A stretch of DNA of 64,000 nt, from NCBI GenBank assembly GCA_947623225.1, contig CANQGO010000007.1, forward strand, positions 1-64,000, written 5' to 3'. Below the pieces are notes generated by a model. The model was not told the DNA's origin. It searched no databases and was given only the letters and a program-made list of their open reading frames with translations. Shown here one piece after another: positions 28,270-37,574 of the stretch. This DNA comes from an uncultured Clostridia bacterium. GTDB lineage: Bacteria > Bacillota > Clostridia > Christensenellales > CAG-314. The position numbers and the translations under genes were made by a program. Positions within the stretch are counted from its first letter, which is position 1. Each line of letters begins with the position of its first letter.

Positions 28270-28878
28270 CTACGCCATACCGTTGTATGCCCTGTCCTCG
28301 TCCAGGTACGTGGCTTGCAGATCGGCTATGTGCAGCAACAGTACGAGTTTGTACTTGGCAAGTGCCTCCGACAGGGAGAAGCTACCCCCTTTGACGCGCT
28401 CGTCGAAGCCGCCCATGTGCCAGTTGATAGCCATCGCCTCCTCCGGCGTCAGCTTGACGAACTGCGACACAATGAATACCGACTTCTCTCCGTGCCCGTA
28501 CGGGAACTTCTCCTCCACCTTGAAGTAGGGCTTCTTGACCCACTCGGTACCCTCTTTGACATTGCGCATCTCCGTCACATAGTAGTTGACTTTGCATACG
28601 TCATGCATCAGTCCGCATATGGCCAGCGTTTCCTCGCCGAACTCTTCGCCGTAGTTTGCGCCGTACTCGTATTCCATCAGCCGCTTCAGCCGCTTGTATA
28701 CGTTGATGGAGTGCTGACACAGTCCGCCGTACTCGGCAAGATGATAGCGTGCCGATGCCGGCGTGGTGAAAAAGTCGCTGTTGGTCAGATACTCCAGCAA
28801 CTTGTCCGCACCGTCGCGATGGATATTTGCCTTGAATATACTTATGAATTCCTCTTTTGCACTATTGACGTCGATCAT
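28270..28878 (-). CDS. HD-domain hydrolase
   Basis: GLCQHSINVYKRL..., ICGLMHDVCKV. Confidence 0.8.
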   Translation of the reverse strand: MIDVNSAKEEFISIFKANIHRDGADKLLEYLTNSDFFTTPASARYHLAEYGGLCQHSINVYKRLKRLMEYEYGANYGEEFGEETLAICGLMHDVCKVNYYVTEMRNVKEGTEWVKKPYFKVEEKFPYGHGEKSVFIVSQFVKLTPEEAMAINWHMGGFDERVKGGSFSLSEALAKYKLVLLLHIADLQATYLDEDRAYNGMA

Positions 28879-28891
28879 TGTATGTTCTCCT

Positions 28892-29359
28892 TTAGTTGTT
28901 TTTCAATTGTTCCAGCCACAAGGACTTATCGAATCTCACATTGGCAGGACTGGTAGAGGGCAGCCGCACCAGCGGCAACGCTCCCGTGTATACGCTCGCA
29001 GTCAGTCGGTACGCGGTGCTGCCGTTGCACAATATCTTACATATGGGGCACCGCGACAGCAATATGGACAGGTCCACCATGCGTACGTTGCGCAATTCGG
29101 CGTCCATAGAGCCTTCCGTGTCGCAACTGTCCACTATATCCCATAGCGCGACTCCGTGACTGAGGCACAGCCGCTTCTTGTCCTCTACGGCGACGGGCAC
29201 TTGCTCGCCATACGCTTCTGCAAGCACCTGCCAGAATCTGTTTTGCTTGTTGCCGTAGTAAAACGCCTGCTCGCGAGACTTGACGCTCGGGAAGCTGCCC
29301 AATATGAGTATGCGGCTGTCCGCGTCGTATACCGGCGCGAATCCGTTGTAGTGTCCCAT
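28892..29359 (-). CDS. DNA-deoxyinosine (UDG-superfamily) glycosylase
   Basis: ILILGSFPSVKSREQAFYYGNKQNRFWQVL, LPSTSPAN. Confidence 0.85.
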   Translation of the reverse strand: MGHYNGFAPVYDADSRILILGSFPSVKSREQAFYYGNKQNRFWQVLAEAYGEQVPVAVEDKKRLCLSHGVALWDIVDSCDTEGSMDAELRNVRMVDLSILLSRCPICKILCNGSTAYRLTASVYTGALPLVRLPSTSPANVRFDKSLWLEQLKNN

Positions 29360-29394
29360 CCTATATACACCACCTTGTTGCTTACTGAATTATA

Positions 29395-30744
29395 CTACAT
29401 TTTGCGCCCGATTGCAATATACCCGTAGCGTTTATTGTTGACGGCGAACATGACCAGACATAGCAGCAGGGCTACCAACTCCGCCACCGGAGTGGACAGC
29501 CATATACCGTCCAACCCCAGCCACAGCGGCAACACGAAAATGCACACCAGCTGAAACACCAGCGTGCGTCCAAAGGACACTATGGCAGATATCAGCCCGT
29601 TGCTCAACGCCGTGAAGAAGGACGAGCAAAACATGCAATATCCGCAAAACAGGTAGCAGATAGAGTATAGCCTCATTCCTCGCGCCGTCATCTGCAGCAA
29701 CACTTCGCTGTAGCTCACGAATATCCGCGCTATGACGTCGGCAAGGGATATGGCAAATGCCGCCATTGCCACGCTCGTGACCGTGAGGATTATCATGGAC
29801 TTTTTGAATACGTTCTGCAGTTGCGCTCGGTTTTGCGCGCCGTAGTTGTACCCCACTATCGGTGCCACGCCCAGACAGTAGCCTATGAATATGGCAACGA
29901 ATACGAATTGTACGTACATTATCACGCCGTATGCCGCCACTCCGTCGTCCCCAACGGTACGCGTGAGTTGCCAATTGTAGATGATGGACACCAGCGACAT
30001 GGCTATATTCCCCAGCAACTCGCTCGAGCCGTTGACGCACACCTTGCCTATCACGCGCAGGTTCAGACGAAATGGCACGAAGCGCAGCAGACTGCTGTTG
30101 GGACAAAAGAAGTATATGAGCGGCAATATCCCGCCTACCGCTTGTGACATGGCTGTGCCTATCGCAGCCCCTGCCACCCCCATCTTGCACCCTATAATGA
30201 ATACCGCGTCGAATACCATATTGGTCACTCCGCTCACCAGCGTGAACACAAATCCCAATCTGGGCTTTTCCGCCGTGATGAAGAAGCTCTGAAACAGATT
30301 CTGCAGCATGAAGAAGGGCAACGCCAATATAAGTATCTGCGAATACACCACCGCGTCGTCCAGCACCGCCCCCGTCGCACCTATCATCGCGCCTATGGGC
30401 CGCAGCATAAAGAAAAATCCCGCGGCAAAGATCACGCCCAATACAAACGTGACCGTCACTATGAGAGTGAAGTACCTGTTCGCGCTCGGTCCGTCCTTCT
30501 CGCCCAGCGTCTTGGACACCACAGCCGTACCGCCCGCGCCGAACATGAACCCCACCGCACCCAGTATCATGATGACGGGGAAAATATAGTTTATCGCCTT
30601 GAAGGGTATGTCTCCTGCGAAGTTGGACACGAAGATGCCGTCCACTACCGAGTAGATGGACGTGAATATCATCATAAGTATCGGTCCGAGGCAGAAGCGA
30701 AGCAGTCTGCCGTATGTAAAGTTGTCCGAGAGTTGTATCTTCAT
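29395..30744 (-). CDS. MATE-family efflux transporter
   Basis: About 12 TM; LPFFMLQNLFQSFFITAEKPRLGF, LGVAPIVGYNYGAQN. Confidence 0.92.
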   Translation of the reverse strand: MKIQLSDNFTYGRLLRFCLGPILMMIFTSIYSVVDGIFVSNFAGDIPFKAINYIFPVIMILGAVGFMFGAGGTAVVSKTLGEKDGPSANRYFTLIVTVTFVLGVIFAAGFFFMLRPIGAMIGATGAVLDDAVVYSQILILALPFFMLQNLFQSFFITAEKPRLGFVFTLVSGVTNMVFDAVFIIGCKMGVAGAAIGTAMSQAVGGILPLIYFFCPNSSLLRFVPFRLNLRVIGKVCVNGSSELLGNIAMSLVSIIYNWQLTRTVGDDGVAAYGVIMYVQFVFVAIFIGYCLGVAPIVGYNYGAQNRAQLQNVFKKSMIILTVTSVAMAAFAISLADVIARIFVSYSEVLLQMTARGMRLYSICYLFCGYCMFCSSFFTALSNGLISAIVSFGRTLVFQLVCIFVLPLWLGLDGIWLSTPVAELVALLLCLVMFAVNNKRYGYIAIGRKM

Positions 30745-30940
30745 ACTCACCAAAGCAGTTTTTCTTACGCGCCCGATAGTCCGCACTACGGGAGCCGACT
30801 TGTATCATATTATATCATTATTCGTTCATTGTCAAACAAAGCAGCCCTCTGTAACACTTTTGCGCACCAAATCATATCCTACAACAGACTAAGATCTAGT
30901 CGAATACGAAAGCCGAGCATCTCGGCGAATGGAGGTATAT

Positions 30941-31189
30941 ATGTTTAACGGTTTGTTCAACGAAGGCGGCTATGACGGCACCGGCGGCGGCTGCACAGGA
31001 GGCTGCGGAGGCGGAATGACTCTCGGCGGCTGCAACTGCACCTGGATATTGCTCATCATCCTGTTTTTGTGCTGCTGCGGCGGAAAGCTCAAAAATTTCA
31101 GCCTGAACGTCAATCCTTGCTGCCTTATCCTGCTGACGGCGTTGCTGTTCTGCACGGGCGGGATCTCCGTAGGTCACGGCTGCAAATAG
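30941..31189 (+). CDS. Small Cys/Gly-rich membrane protein
   Basis: GGAGGT RBS; MFNGLFNEGGYDGTGGGCTGGCGGGMTLGGCNC-WILLIILFLCCCGG...; two hydrophobic segments. Confidence 0.75.
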   Translation: MFNGLFNEGGYDGTGGGCTGGCGGGMTLGGCNCTWILLIILFLCCCGGKLKNFSLNVNPCCLILLTALLFCTGGISVGHGCK

Positions 31190-31228
31190 CGCGTCCTCTC
31201 GATACTCTCTTGTACATAGCCAATGACA

Positions 31229-31258
31229 AAAAGGGCTGCCCCGTACTCGGGCAGCCCT
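31229..31258 (-). terminator. Intrinsic terminator of YitT genes
   Basis: Minus strand GGGCTGCCC-gagtacg-GGGCAGCCC TTTTT. Confidence 0.8.
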
Positions 31259-31281
31259 CCATATTGCGTCCTGCAGACGTT

Positions 31282-32262
31282 TTATTTTGTTTGCGGCAGG
31301 TCACCGTCCTGCTCCAACTCTATTTCCTTGTTGGCAAAGCCTTTGCCTATGACCTCTTTCACGTTTTCCACGTAGGCAAATGCGGTCGGGTCTACCTGGT
31401 TGATGACGCGGCGTGCCTTGACCAGCTGCGACTTGTATATAACGCACAGCAGCATCTCCTTCTCGCGGTGAGAGTATCCGCCTACCACCTTCACCTGCGT
31501 GATTCCGTGCTTCAGCTGCGCCGACAGGGCTTGCGCCATTTCTTCCGGCTTCTCGGTGGTGATCTCCAACTCTATTGCCGAAGAAAAGCCCTTGAATATG
31601 CTTTCTTGCACTATCTGGCACACAAACAGTGCCGCGATGGAGTATATGAACATATTCAGTGCCTCGCCGACGGTATGATTGACTATCCCGTACACGACGG
31701 ACGCTACGGTTATGACTATGGCGTTTGCAAGCAGTATGAATCTGAGCGCGTCGCTGCTGCTTTTCTTGGAATACTTCTGCACTATCAGCCCGACTATATC
31801 GGTACCGCCCGTAGACGCGTTGACGGACAGGAGCAGAGGCAGCGATATGCCGTGCAGCGCGCCGCCCAGCACCACATACAGTACATTGTCGTAGTTGCCG
31901 GCTTCATCCGTCATCACGGACTTGACCAACTCCGCCACGTTCAGCACGCGGAATACCACCAGTTCCGTCGCCAGCATGAGCAGATAGACGGTCGTCTTGA
32001 GCGCGAAGCGCGTACGGTATCTGCAAAAGCAGTATATGAGTATGGGTATATTCAGCGCGATGAGCCACAGACCGGCAGAGAAGTACCACTTAGACGCGGA
32101 TAGCCCCGACAGCAGTATGTCGAGAATGGAAGATATACCCAGCACACCGCCTACGATGGCGTTTGACGGCAGCAAAAATACTTCCACCGCCACCGCAGTC
32201 GCGAGACTTGCGCAGAATATTATAAGGTATTGTTTCAGATTATAGACGAATGTCCTTTTCAT
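31282..32262 (-). CDS. YitT-family membrane protein (DUF2179 C-terminus)
   Basis: FLLPSNAIVGGVLGISSIL, NASTGGTDIVGLIVQKYSK, C-terminal VVGGYSHREKEMLLCVIYKSQL. Confidence 0.88.
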   Translation of the reverse strand: MKRTFVYNLKQYLIIFCASLATAVAVEVFLLPSNAIVGGVLGISSILDILLSGLSASKWYFSAGLWLIALNIPILIYCFCRYRTRFALKTTVYLLMLATELVVFRVLNVAELVKSVMTDEAGNYDNVLYVVLGGALHGISLPLLLSVNASTGGTDIVGLIVQKYSKKSSSDALRFILLANAIVITVASVVYGIVNHTVGEALNMFIYSIAALFVCQIVQESIFKGFSSAIELEITTEKPEEMAQALSAQLKHGITQVKVVGGYSHREKEMLLCVIYKSQLVKARRVINQVDPTAFAYVENVKEVIGKGFANKEIELEQDGDLPQTK

Positions 32263-33185
32263 TTGGTTTTGTAACTCCTGTTGAAGGTCGGCCTGCTGAA
32301 CACATCATACACGTCCTTGATGAATACGAACGCATGCGGATCGCGCGCCTTGATGAGCTGCTTCAGATACTGACGCTGACGATATTGCACCACGACCATG
32401 ACTATCTTGCGCTGCGGCTCCTCTGGATCCGTTTTTTCCACGTCCACGCAGCTGCACCCTCGCTTAAAATAGTCCGTTATGTCCTGTACGAGTTGCTCGT
32501 ATTCGGTGGTGACTATCATGAACTTCTGCGGGTGGTTGAGTCCGCGCTTGAACATTCCCATGAATGTAGACCCCAGCACGACATACGCCAGCGAATAAAA
32601 CACTATGGTCAGATTCTCATGCTCTATGACTATGACTATCACGCTGCCCACTACGGCTATCAAAAAGTTGGATATCATGATCACCTTGGACAGGTCTATC
32701 TCCGGGTGGAATTTGTGCACTATACGCGCGATGACTTCCGTGCCGCCGTTGGAGCCGTTGTACTCGCTGGCAATATACATGGAAAAGCCTATGCACACCG
32801 CCGCGAATATCACCCCTATCGTACGCGACTCGGTGAATTGCGGTATACGCATATACGGGAACACCGCCAGCGCACCCGTGCATACAAATGTGGCATATAT
32901 CGTCTTGATGGTGTAGTCTCCGCGCAGAAATACGACCGAACATATAAGCAGCGGAATATTGATGATAAAGTAAACCAATGACATGAGTTGATCGTAGCCT
33001 ACGCTGTCCACGAACAACTTGAGTATATACGTGAGCGCGGAGCTGAGTCCGCTGAAACCGCCGGCGATCAACTTGGTAGGGTTGAGAAATACGTACAACG
33101 TGACGGCATTGAGCACTCCTGCCACCGTCATCCATACATACTCTTTCAGTTTGATAGCAAATGATCTTGCCGTCGGTCTTTTCAC
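32259..33185 (-). CDS. YitT-family membrane protein, GTG start
   Basis: FLNPTKLIAGGFSGLSSAL, NGGTEVIARIVHKF; start GTG at 33185 with AAGGGGAT upstream. 4-bp overlap with the downstream paralog. Confidence 0.85.
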   Translation of the reverse strand: MKRPTARSFAIKLKEYVWMTVAGVLNAVTLYVFLNPTKLIAGGFSGLSSALTYILKLFVDSVGYDQLMSLVYFIINIPLLICSVVFLRGDYTIKTIYATFVCTGALAVFPYMRIPQFTESRTIGVIFAAVCIGFSMYIASEYNGSNGGTEVIARIVHKFHPEIDLSKVIMISNFLIAVVGSVIVIVIEHENLTIVFYSLAYVVLGSTFMGMFKRGLNHPQKFMIVTTEYEQLVQDITDYFKRGCSCVDVEKTDPEEPQRKIVMVVVQYRQRQYLKQLIKARDPHAFVFIKDVYDVFSRPTFNRSYKTK

Positions 33186-33306
33186 TACAGTATCCCCTTG
33201 CAACAAAAGAGATTTTGTACAATAGCATAATACAAAATCTCTATGAATAAATATAACGCCAACGTAGATTTCTGTCAATTATTTGACGGAATTTGCGCAA
33301 AATTTG

Positions 33307-35157
33307 TCAGAACTTCGCCGTCAGTTTTTTCAATATGACGTAGCCGTTATGCTGCAGATCGCAACTGCCCGAGTACTTGCGCCCCGTGAGCACATCCTCG
33401 TAGGTATCGCCGAGATACAGTTTGTATATGTCATGACCGCGATTGACGGCGACCATTACATGCTGATCCGCTTCCGTATCCACCCGTTCGAAGGCATACA
33501 CTCCGCGTTCCGCCGCCAGTTGGTGAAAGTCTCCGTCGGCGAACACGGACAGTTTCCTGAGCTGACCGAGTCGGCGATAGAAGTCCAGCATTAGTTTGTT
33601 TTCCTCGCCCCACGGATAGCACGCCCGGCAAAACGGATCCTTGTATCCCTCTACAGCCACCTCGTCTCCATAGAACACGCACGGGAAGCCGAACATGGTA
33701 TATTGCAGCACCGCCGCGATCTTCAGCAACTTGCAACCCTCTTTGTATTGGTAGTCGTTGAGTTTAGTGCGCGCCATAGCCTCCTTCGGGGCGTTGTCCA
33801 GCCTGTTTCCCGCGAGATTGGTGAGTATACGCGCCGTATCGTGCGTGCCCAATATATTCATCAGGTTGTTGCGCACGAATCTCGGATAGTTGTTGACGAT
33901 ATCGAATACGACATGCGACAGAGCCTGCTCGTTGCCGTCCCGTACAAAGGAGATTATGCCATTCATCAACGGATAGTTCATCACACTATCCAGCTGACTT
34001 CCGTCCAGATAGTGACGGCGTACGCCATAGTCCACCTTGTTGGAAGCGTCCTCCCACACCTCGCCGATGATGACGGCGTCGGGTTTTTCCTTCTTGGCGG
34101 CGGAGACTATCTTGTCCAGCATACAGTCGGCGACCTCGTCCACCACGTCCAGCCGCCAACCGGATGCACCCTCTCTAAGCCAGCGCGGCACTATACCGTT
34201 TTGGGAAGTGAAGAACCGCTGCGCGCCCTTGCTCTCCGCGTTGATACGAGGCAGACTGCGGAAGTTCCACCAGCACTCGTAGCTCCCGTCCGGATATATC
34301 CTGAACCAGTCGCGATAGGGCGAAGATGGGTCGTTGTATGCGCCGCCTTCGCCGTACTTTTTGCCCAGATTGAAGTATCTGGAACTGCTGCCGACGTGGT
34401 TGAATACGCCGTCCAGTATGATACGCATGCCCAGTTGCCCTGCTTTGTCGCACAGTTCGCGGAAGTCATCCGCCGTACCGAACATGGGATCTATCTGCTC
34501 ATAGTCCTCAGTATCGTACTTGTGATTGGAGTATGCCTTGAATATGGGATTGAGATACAGCGTCGTGACGTTGAGAGACTTGAGATAGTCCAACTTGGCT
34601 ATAACGCCTCTCAGATTGCCCCCGAAGAAGTCGCGGTTGCGCACCACTCCGTCCTCTTCTCTGTAGAAGGGCTGCTCTCCCCAGTGACGCATGACCTTGT
34701 CCTCGGTGGCGACAGTCTCGCCTGTAGCGCAGAACCTGTCCACCATGATCTGGTACATTACGCCCTTGTTCAGCCAGGTGGGCGTAGAATACTGCTTTTT
34801 GTACACGGACAGTTGGTAAGGTACGACGTCGCTGAAAAACATTTGCGCGCGTTGATCCGCGCCTATGCCTATATACCGCTCGTACCGTACTCCGTCCATA
34901 ACGAAGTAGTACCAATACAGTCCTCTTTTCAGCTGTATGTCCGCCAGATAGTTGTCGTATCCGTCGCCGCTGACGTCTTTGTACATGACGTATTCGCTGC
35001 GAAATACTTTGTCGTCGCCATATACCACCAGCGTGACCTTCTCGGGGTTGACCAGCTGATGGATCTGGATCCTTATGCCGAAACGCACGCCTTCGTCTAC
35101 CGCTCCGACGACGGACTTGTAGAATTCGTCTGTGGGATTATACTTGACGTAGTCCAT
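33307..35157 (-). CDS. GH13 alpha-amylase/neopullulanase-like
   Basis: GVMYQIMVDRFC, RIILDGVFNHVGSSSRYF, GWRLDVVDEV, IGEVWEDA, LGTHDTARI. Confidence 0.92.
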   Translation of the reverse strand: MDYVKYNPTDEFYKSVVGAVDEGVRFGIRIQIHQLVNPEKVTLVVYGDDKVFRSEYVMYKDVSGDGYDNYLADIQLKRGLYWYYFVMDGVRYERYIGIGADQRAQMFFSDVVPYQLSVYKKQYSTPTWLNKGVMYQIMVDRFCATGETVATEDKVMRHWGEQPFYREEDGVVRNRDFFGGNLRGVIAKLDYLKSLNVTTLYLNPIFKAYSNHKYDTEDYEQIDPMFGTADDFRELCDKAGQLGMRIILDGVFNHVGSSSRYFNLGKKYGEGGAYNDPSSPYRDWFRIYPDGSYECWWNFRSLPRINAESKGAQRFFTSQNGIVPRWLREGASGWRLDVVDEVADCMLDKIVSAAKKEKPDAVIIGEVWEDASNKVDYGVRRHYLDGSQLDSVMNYPLMNGIISFVRDGNEQALSHVVFDIVNNYPRFVRNNLMNILGTHDTARILTNLAGNRLDNAPKEAMARTKLNDYQYKEGCKLLKIAAVLQYTMFGFPCVFYGDEVAVEGYKDPFCRACYPWGEENKLMLDFYRRLGQLRKLSVFADGDFHQLAAERGVYAFERVDTEADQHVMVAVNRGHDIYKLYLGDTYEDVLTGRKYSGSCDLQHNGYVILKKLTAKF

Positions 35158-37574
35158 TACATTCTCCAGATACGCGTAGCGTACTCACGCACCGCTCTGT
35201 CTGCGGCGAAGCGTCCGCTCTCGGCGATATTTTTGAGGGACATCCTGTTCCAGTGCCGCATGTCTTTGTATGCGGAGTCCATCTTATCATATACCGCCAT
35301 ATAGTCGGCAAAGTCGGCAAAGCACATATACGGATCCGCCACAGGGTAGTTACGCAGCAGATAGTTGCTTATGTTTTCGAATGTCTCTCCGGCAAAGCCG
35401 TTGTTCAACTCCTCTATGATGATACGCAGCTTGGGTATCTTGAAGTAGTAAGAGGTGCTGTTGTAGCCCGTCTCCCACAACTCCGCCACTTCCTGCGCGT
35501 TCATTCCGAATATGAATATATTTTCGTCGCCTACGCTGTCGTGTATCTCCACGTTGGCACCGTCCATCGTACCCAGCGTGATGGCTCCGTTGATCATGAA
35601 CTTCATATTGCTGGTGCCGCTGGCTTCTTTGCCTGCCAACGAGATCTGCTCGGATATCTCCGCTGCGGGTATGAGGTCCTCCGCCATCGTCACGCTGTAG
35701 TTTTCCATGAATACGACATTGAGTTTTTGACGGATCTTCGGCTTGGTCTCCAACTCCTTCTGTATGCAGCATATGAGCTTGATGACCTCTTTCGCCGCAT
35801 AGTAGCTCGGTGCCGCCTTCGCTCCGAAGATAAATGTCTGCGGAGTGACGTCCAGATCCGGGTTCTCCTTCAGGTCGTGATAGAGGGAGATGATCTTCAA
35901 TACGTTGAGCAGCTGCCGCTTATACTCGTGCAACCTCTTTATCTGTACGTCGAATCGCGTATCGGGATCGATCCTGACTCCCAGCCGCTGCATGGCACGC
36001 TGGGCAAAACGTTGCTTGTTCGCAAGTTTGATCTGCGTCATACGCTCATGCACGCTTGCGTCGTCGAGGTATGCGTTGAGTTTGGTCAGCTGACTTGCGT
36101 CGGATACAAAGCCGTCGCCGATAAGATCCTTGAGCAACCCCGTGAGTCCGGGATTGGCTTGGCACAGCCATCTGCGATGAGCGATACCGTTGGTGACATT
36201 GGTGAACAACTGCGGTTCCAGTTCGTAAAAGTCACGGAACAGGTTCTTTTTCAATATCTCACTGTGCAGTTCGGACACGCCGTTGACGCTGTGCGAAGAT
36301 ATGATGGACAGGTTCGCCATACGTATCTGACCGTATGCCATGATGGCGAGGTCGGATACCTTCTTGAAGTCCTGAGTCCTGTCGAAGAAGTCCTTGCACG
36401 CGCGTTCGTTGATCTCTACTATGATCTGGTATATGCGCGGCAGCAGTCTCTGGAATATATACTCCGGCCAGCACTCCAACGCCTCCGCCATGACGGTGTG
36501 ATTGGTATAGGCTGTCACCGACTTGACCATAGACCACGCCTTGTCCCAGTCCATATGATACTCGTCTATGAAGATACGCATGAGTTCCGGTCCGCACAGA
36601 GCCGGGTGCGTGTCGTTGATATGCACCGCCACAAGGTCGGTGAATTTGTCAAAGTTGCCGTACCGCTTGTAGTGGTCCGAGACTATATTCTGCATGGCGG
36701 CGGATACGAGGAAGTACTCCTGCTTGAGCCGCAGCGTCTTGCCTTCTTCGTGGTCGTCGTTGGGATACAGCACCTTTGTGATCATCTCCGCCTGAGACTG
36801 CTCCTCCAAGGCTCTCAGATATTCGCCCTGTCCGAATGTGCGGAAGTCGAATGGCTTATTCGTTCTCGCAGCCCATAGTCTCAGCACGCCCACAGCCGTC
36901 GCGTCATAGCCTTCCACCACCATATCGTAGGGGAATGCCTTGACTTCCTGACAGTTCACCTGCTGATACACGGGGCCCTGATCCGTCCATATTTCCTTGA
37001 CCTCTCCGCCGAAACGCACTATCTGCGTCTTGTCGGCGCGTTCTTTCAGCCACACTTCGCCGCCGGGCAGCCAGTTCTCCGGCAGTTCCGTCTGCCAACC
37101 GTCCACTATTTTTTGTTGGAAGAATCCGTACTCAAAGCGCAACGAGTGCCCCATGACGGGATAGTTCTCCTTGGCAAGACAGTCGAGATAGCACGCGGCG
37201 AGTCTGCCCAGACCGCCGTTGCCCAGACCTGCGTCCGGTTCGCAATCGTATATGTCGTTGATATCCACGTAGTAGTACTTCTTCAGGGTATCGGCGAACA
37301 GTTCTTCCATTTCCATATTGAAAAGGTTGTTTTTCAGACTGCGCCCCATCAGAAATTCCATCGACAGGTAGTGGACTCTCTTCCTGTCGCGAGCCTTGTG
37401 CTGTCTGTTGAAAGCGGTACGCTTCTCCAGTAGCATATCCCGCACTACGCTGGCTACGCACTTATACAGCTGCGCGTTGGTCAATTCGCTCGCGGAGATA
37501 CCATACGCCTTGTTGGACGCGCTCTCTATCATGTCTTTGATGCGCGCTTTTGTGAGTACATTTGTCGTCGTCAT
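35157..37574 (-). CDS. glgP: Glycogen/starch/maltodextrin phosphorylase
   Basis: VHYLSMEFLMGRSLKNN, EASGTSNMKFMINGAITLGTMDGANVEI (PLP region). Confidence 0.97.
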   Translation of the reverse strand: MTTTNVLTKARIKDMIESASNKAYGISASELTNAQLYKCVASVVRDMLLEKRTAFNRQHKARDRKRVHYLSMEFLMGRSLKNNLFNMEMEELFADTLKKYYYVDINDIYDCEPDAGLGNGGLGRLAACYLDCLAKENYPVMGHSLRFEYGFFQQKIVDGWQTELPENWLPGGEVWLKERADKTQIVRFGGEVKEIWTDQGPVYQQVNCQEVKAFPYDMVVEGYDATAVGVLRLWAARTNKPFDFRTFGQGEYLRALEEQSQAEMITKVLYPNDDHEEGKTLRLKQEYFLVSAAMQNIVSDHYKRYGNFDKFTDLVAVHINDTHPALCGPELMRIFIDEYHMDWDKAWSMVKSVTAYTNHTVMAEALECWPEYIFQRLLPRIYQIIVEINERACKDFFDRTQDFKKVSDLAIMAYGQIRMANLSIISSHSVNGVSELHSEILKKNLFRDFYELEPQLFTNVTNGIAHRRWLCQANPGLTGLLKDLIGDGFVSDASQLTKLNAYLDDASVHERMTQIKLANKQRFAQRAMQRLGVRIDPDTRFDVQIKRLHEYKRQLLNVLKIISLYHDLKENPDLDVTPQTFIFGAKAAPSYYAAKEVIKLICCIQKELETKPKIRQKLNVVFMENYSVTMAEDLIPAAEISEQISLAGKEASGTSNMKFMINGAITLGTMDGANVEIHDSVGDENIFIFGMNAQEVAELWETGYNSTSYYFKIPKLRIIIEELNNGFAGETFENISNYLLRNYPVADPYMCFADFADYMAVYDKMDSAYKDMRHWNRMSLKNIAESGRFAADRAVREYATRIWRM

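Noticed and set aside
33703-36878. Long plus-strand ORFs (533 and 541 aa)
   Set aside because: Antisense to GH13 and glgP genes with unambiguous motifs.
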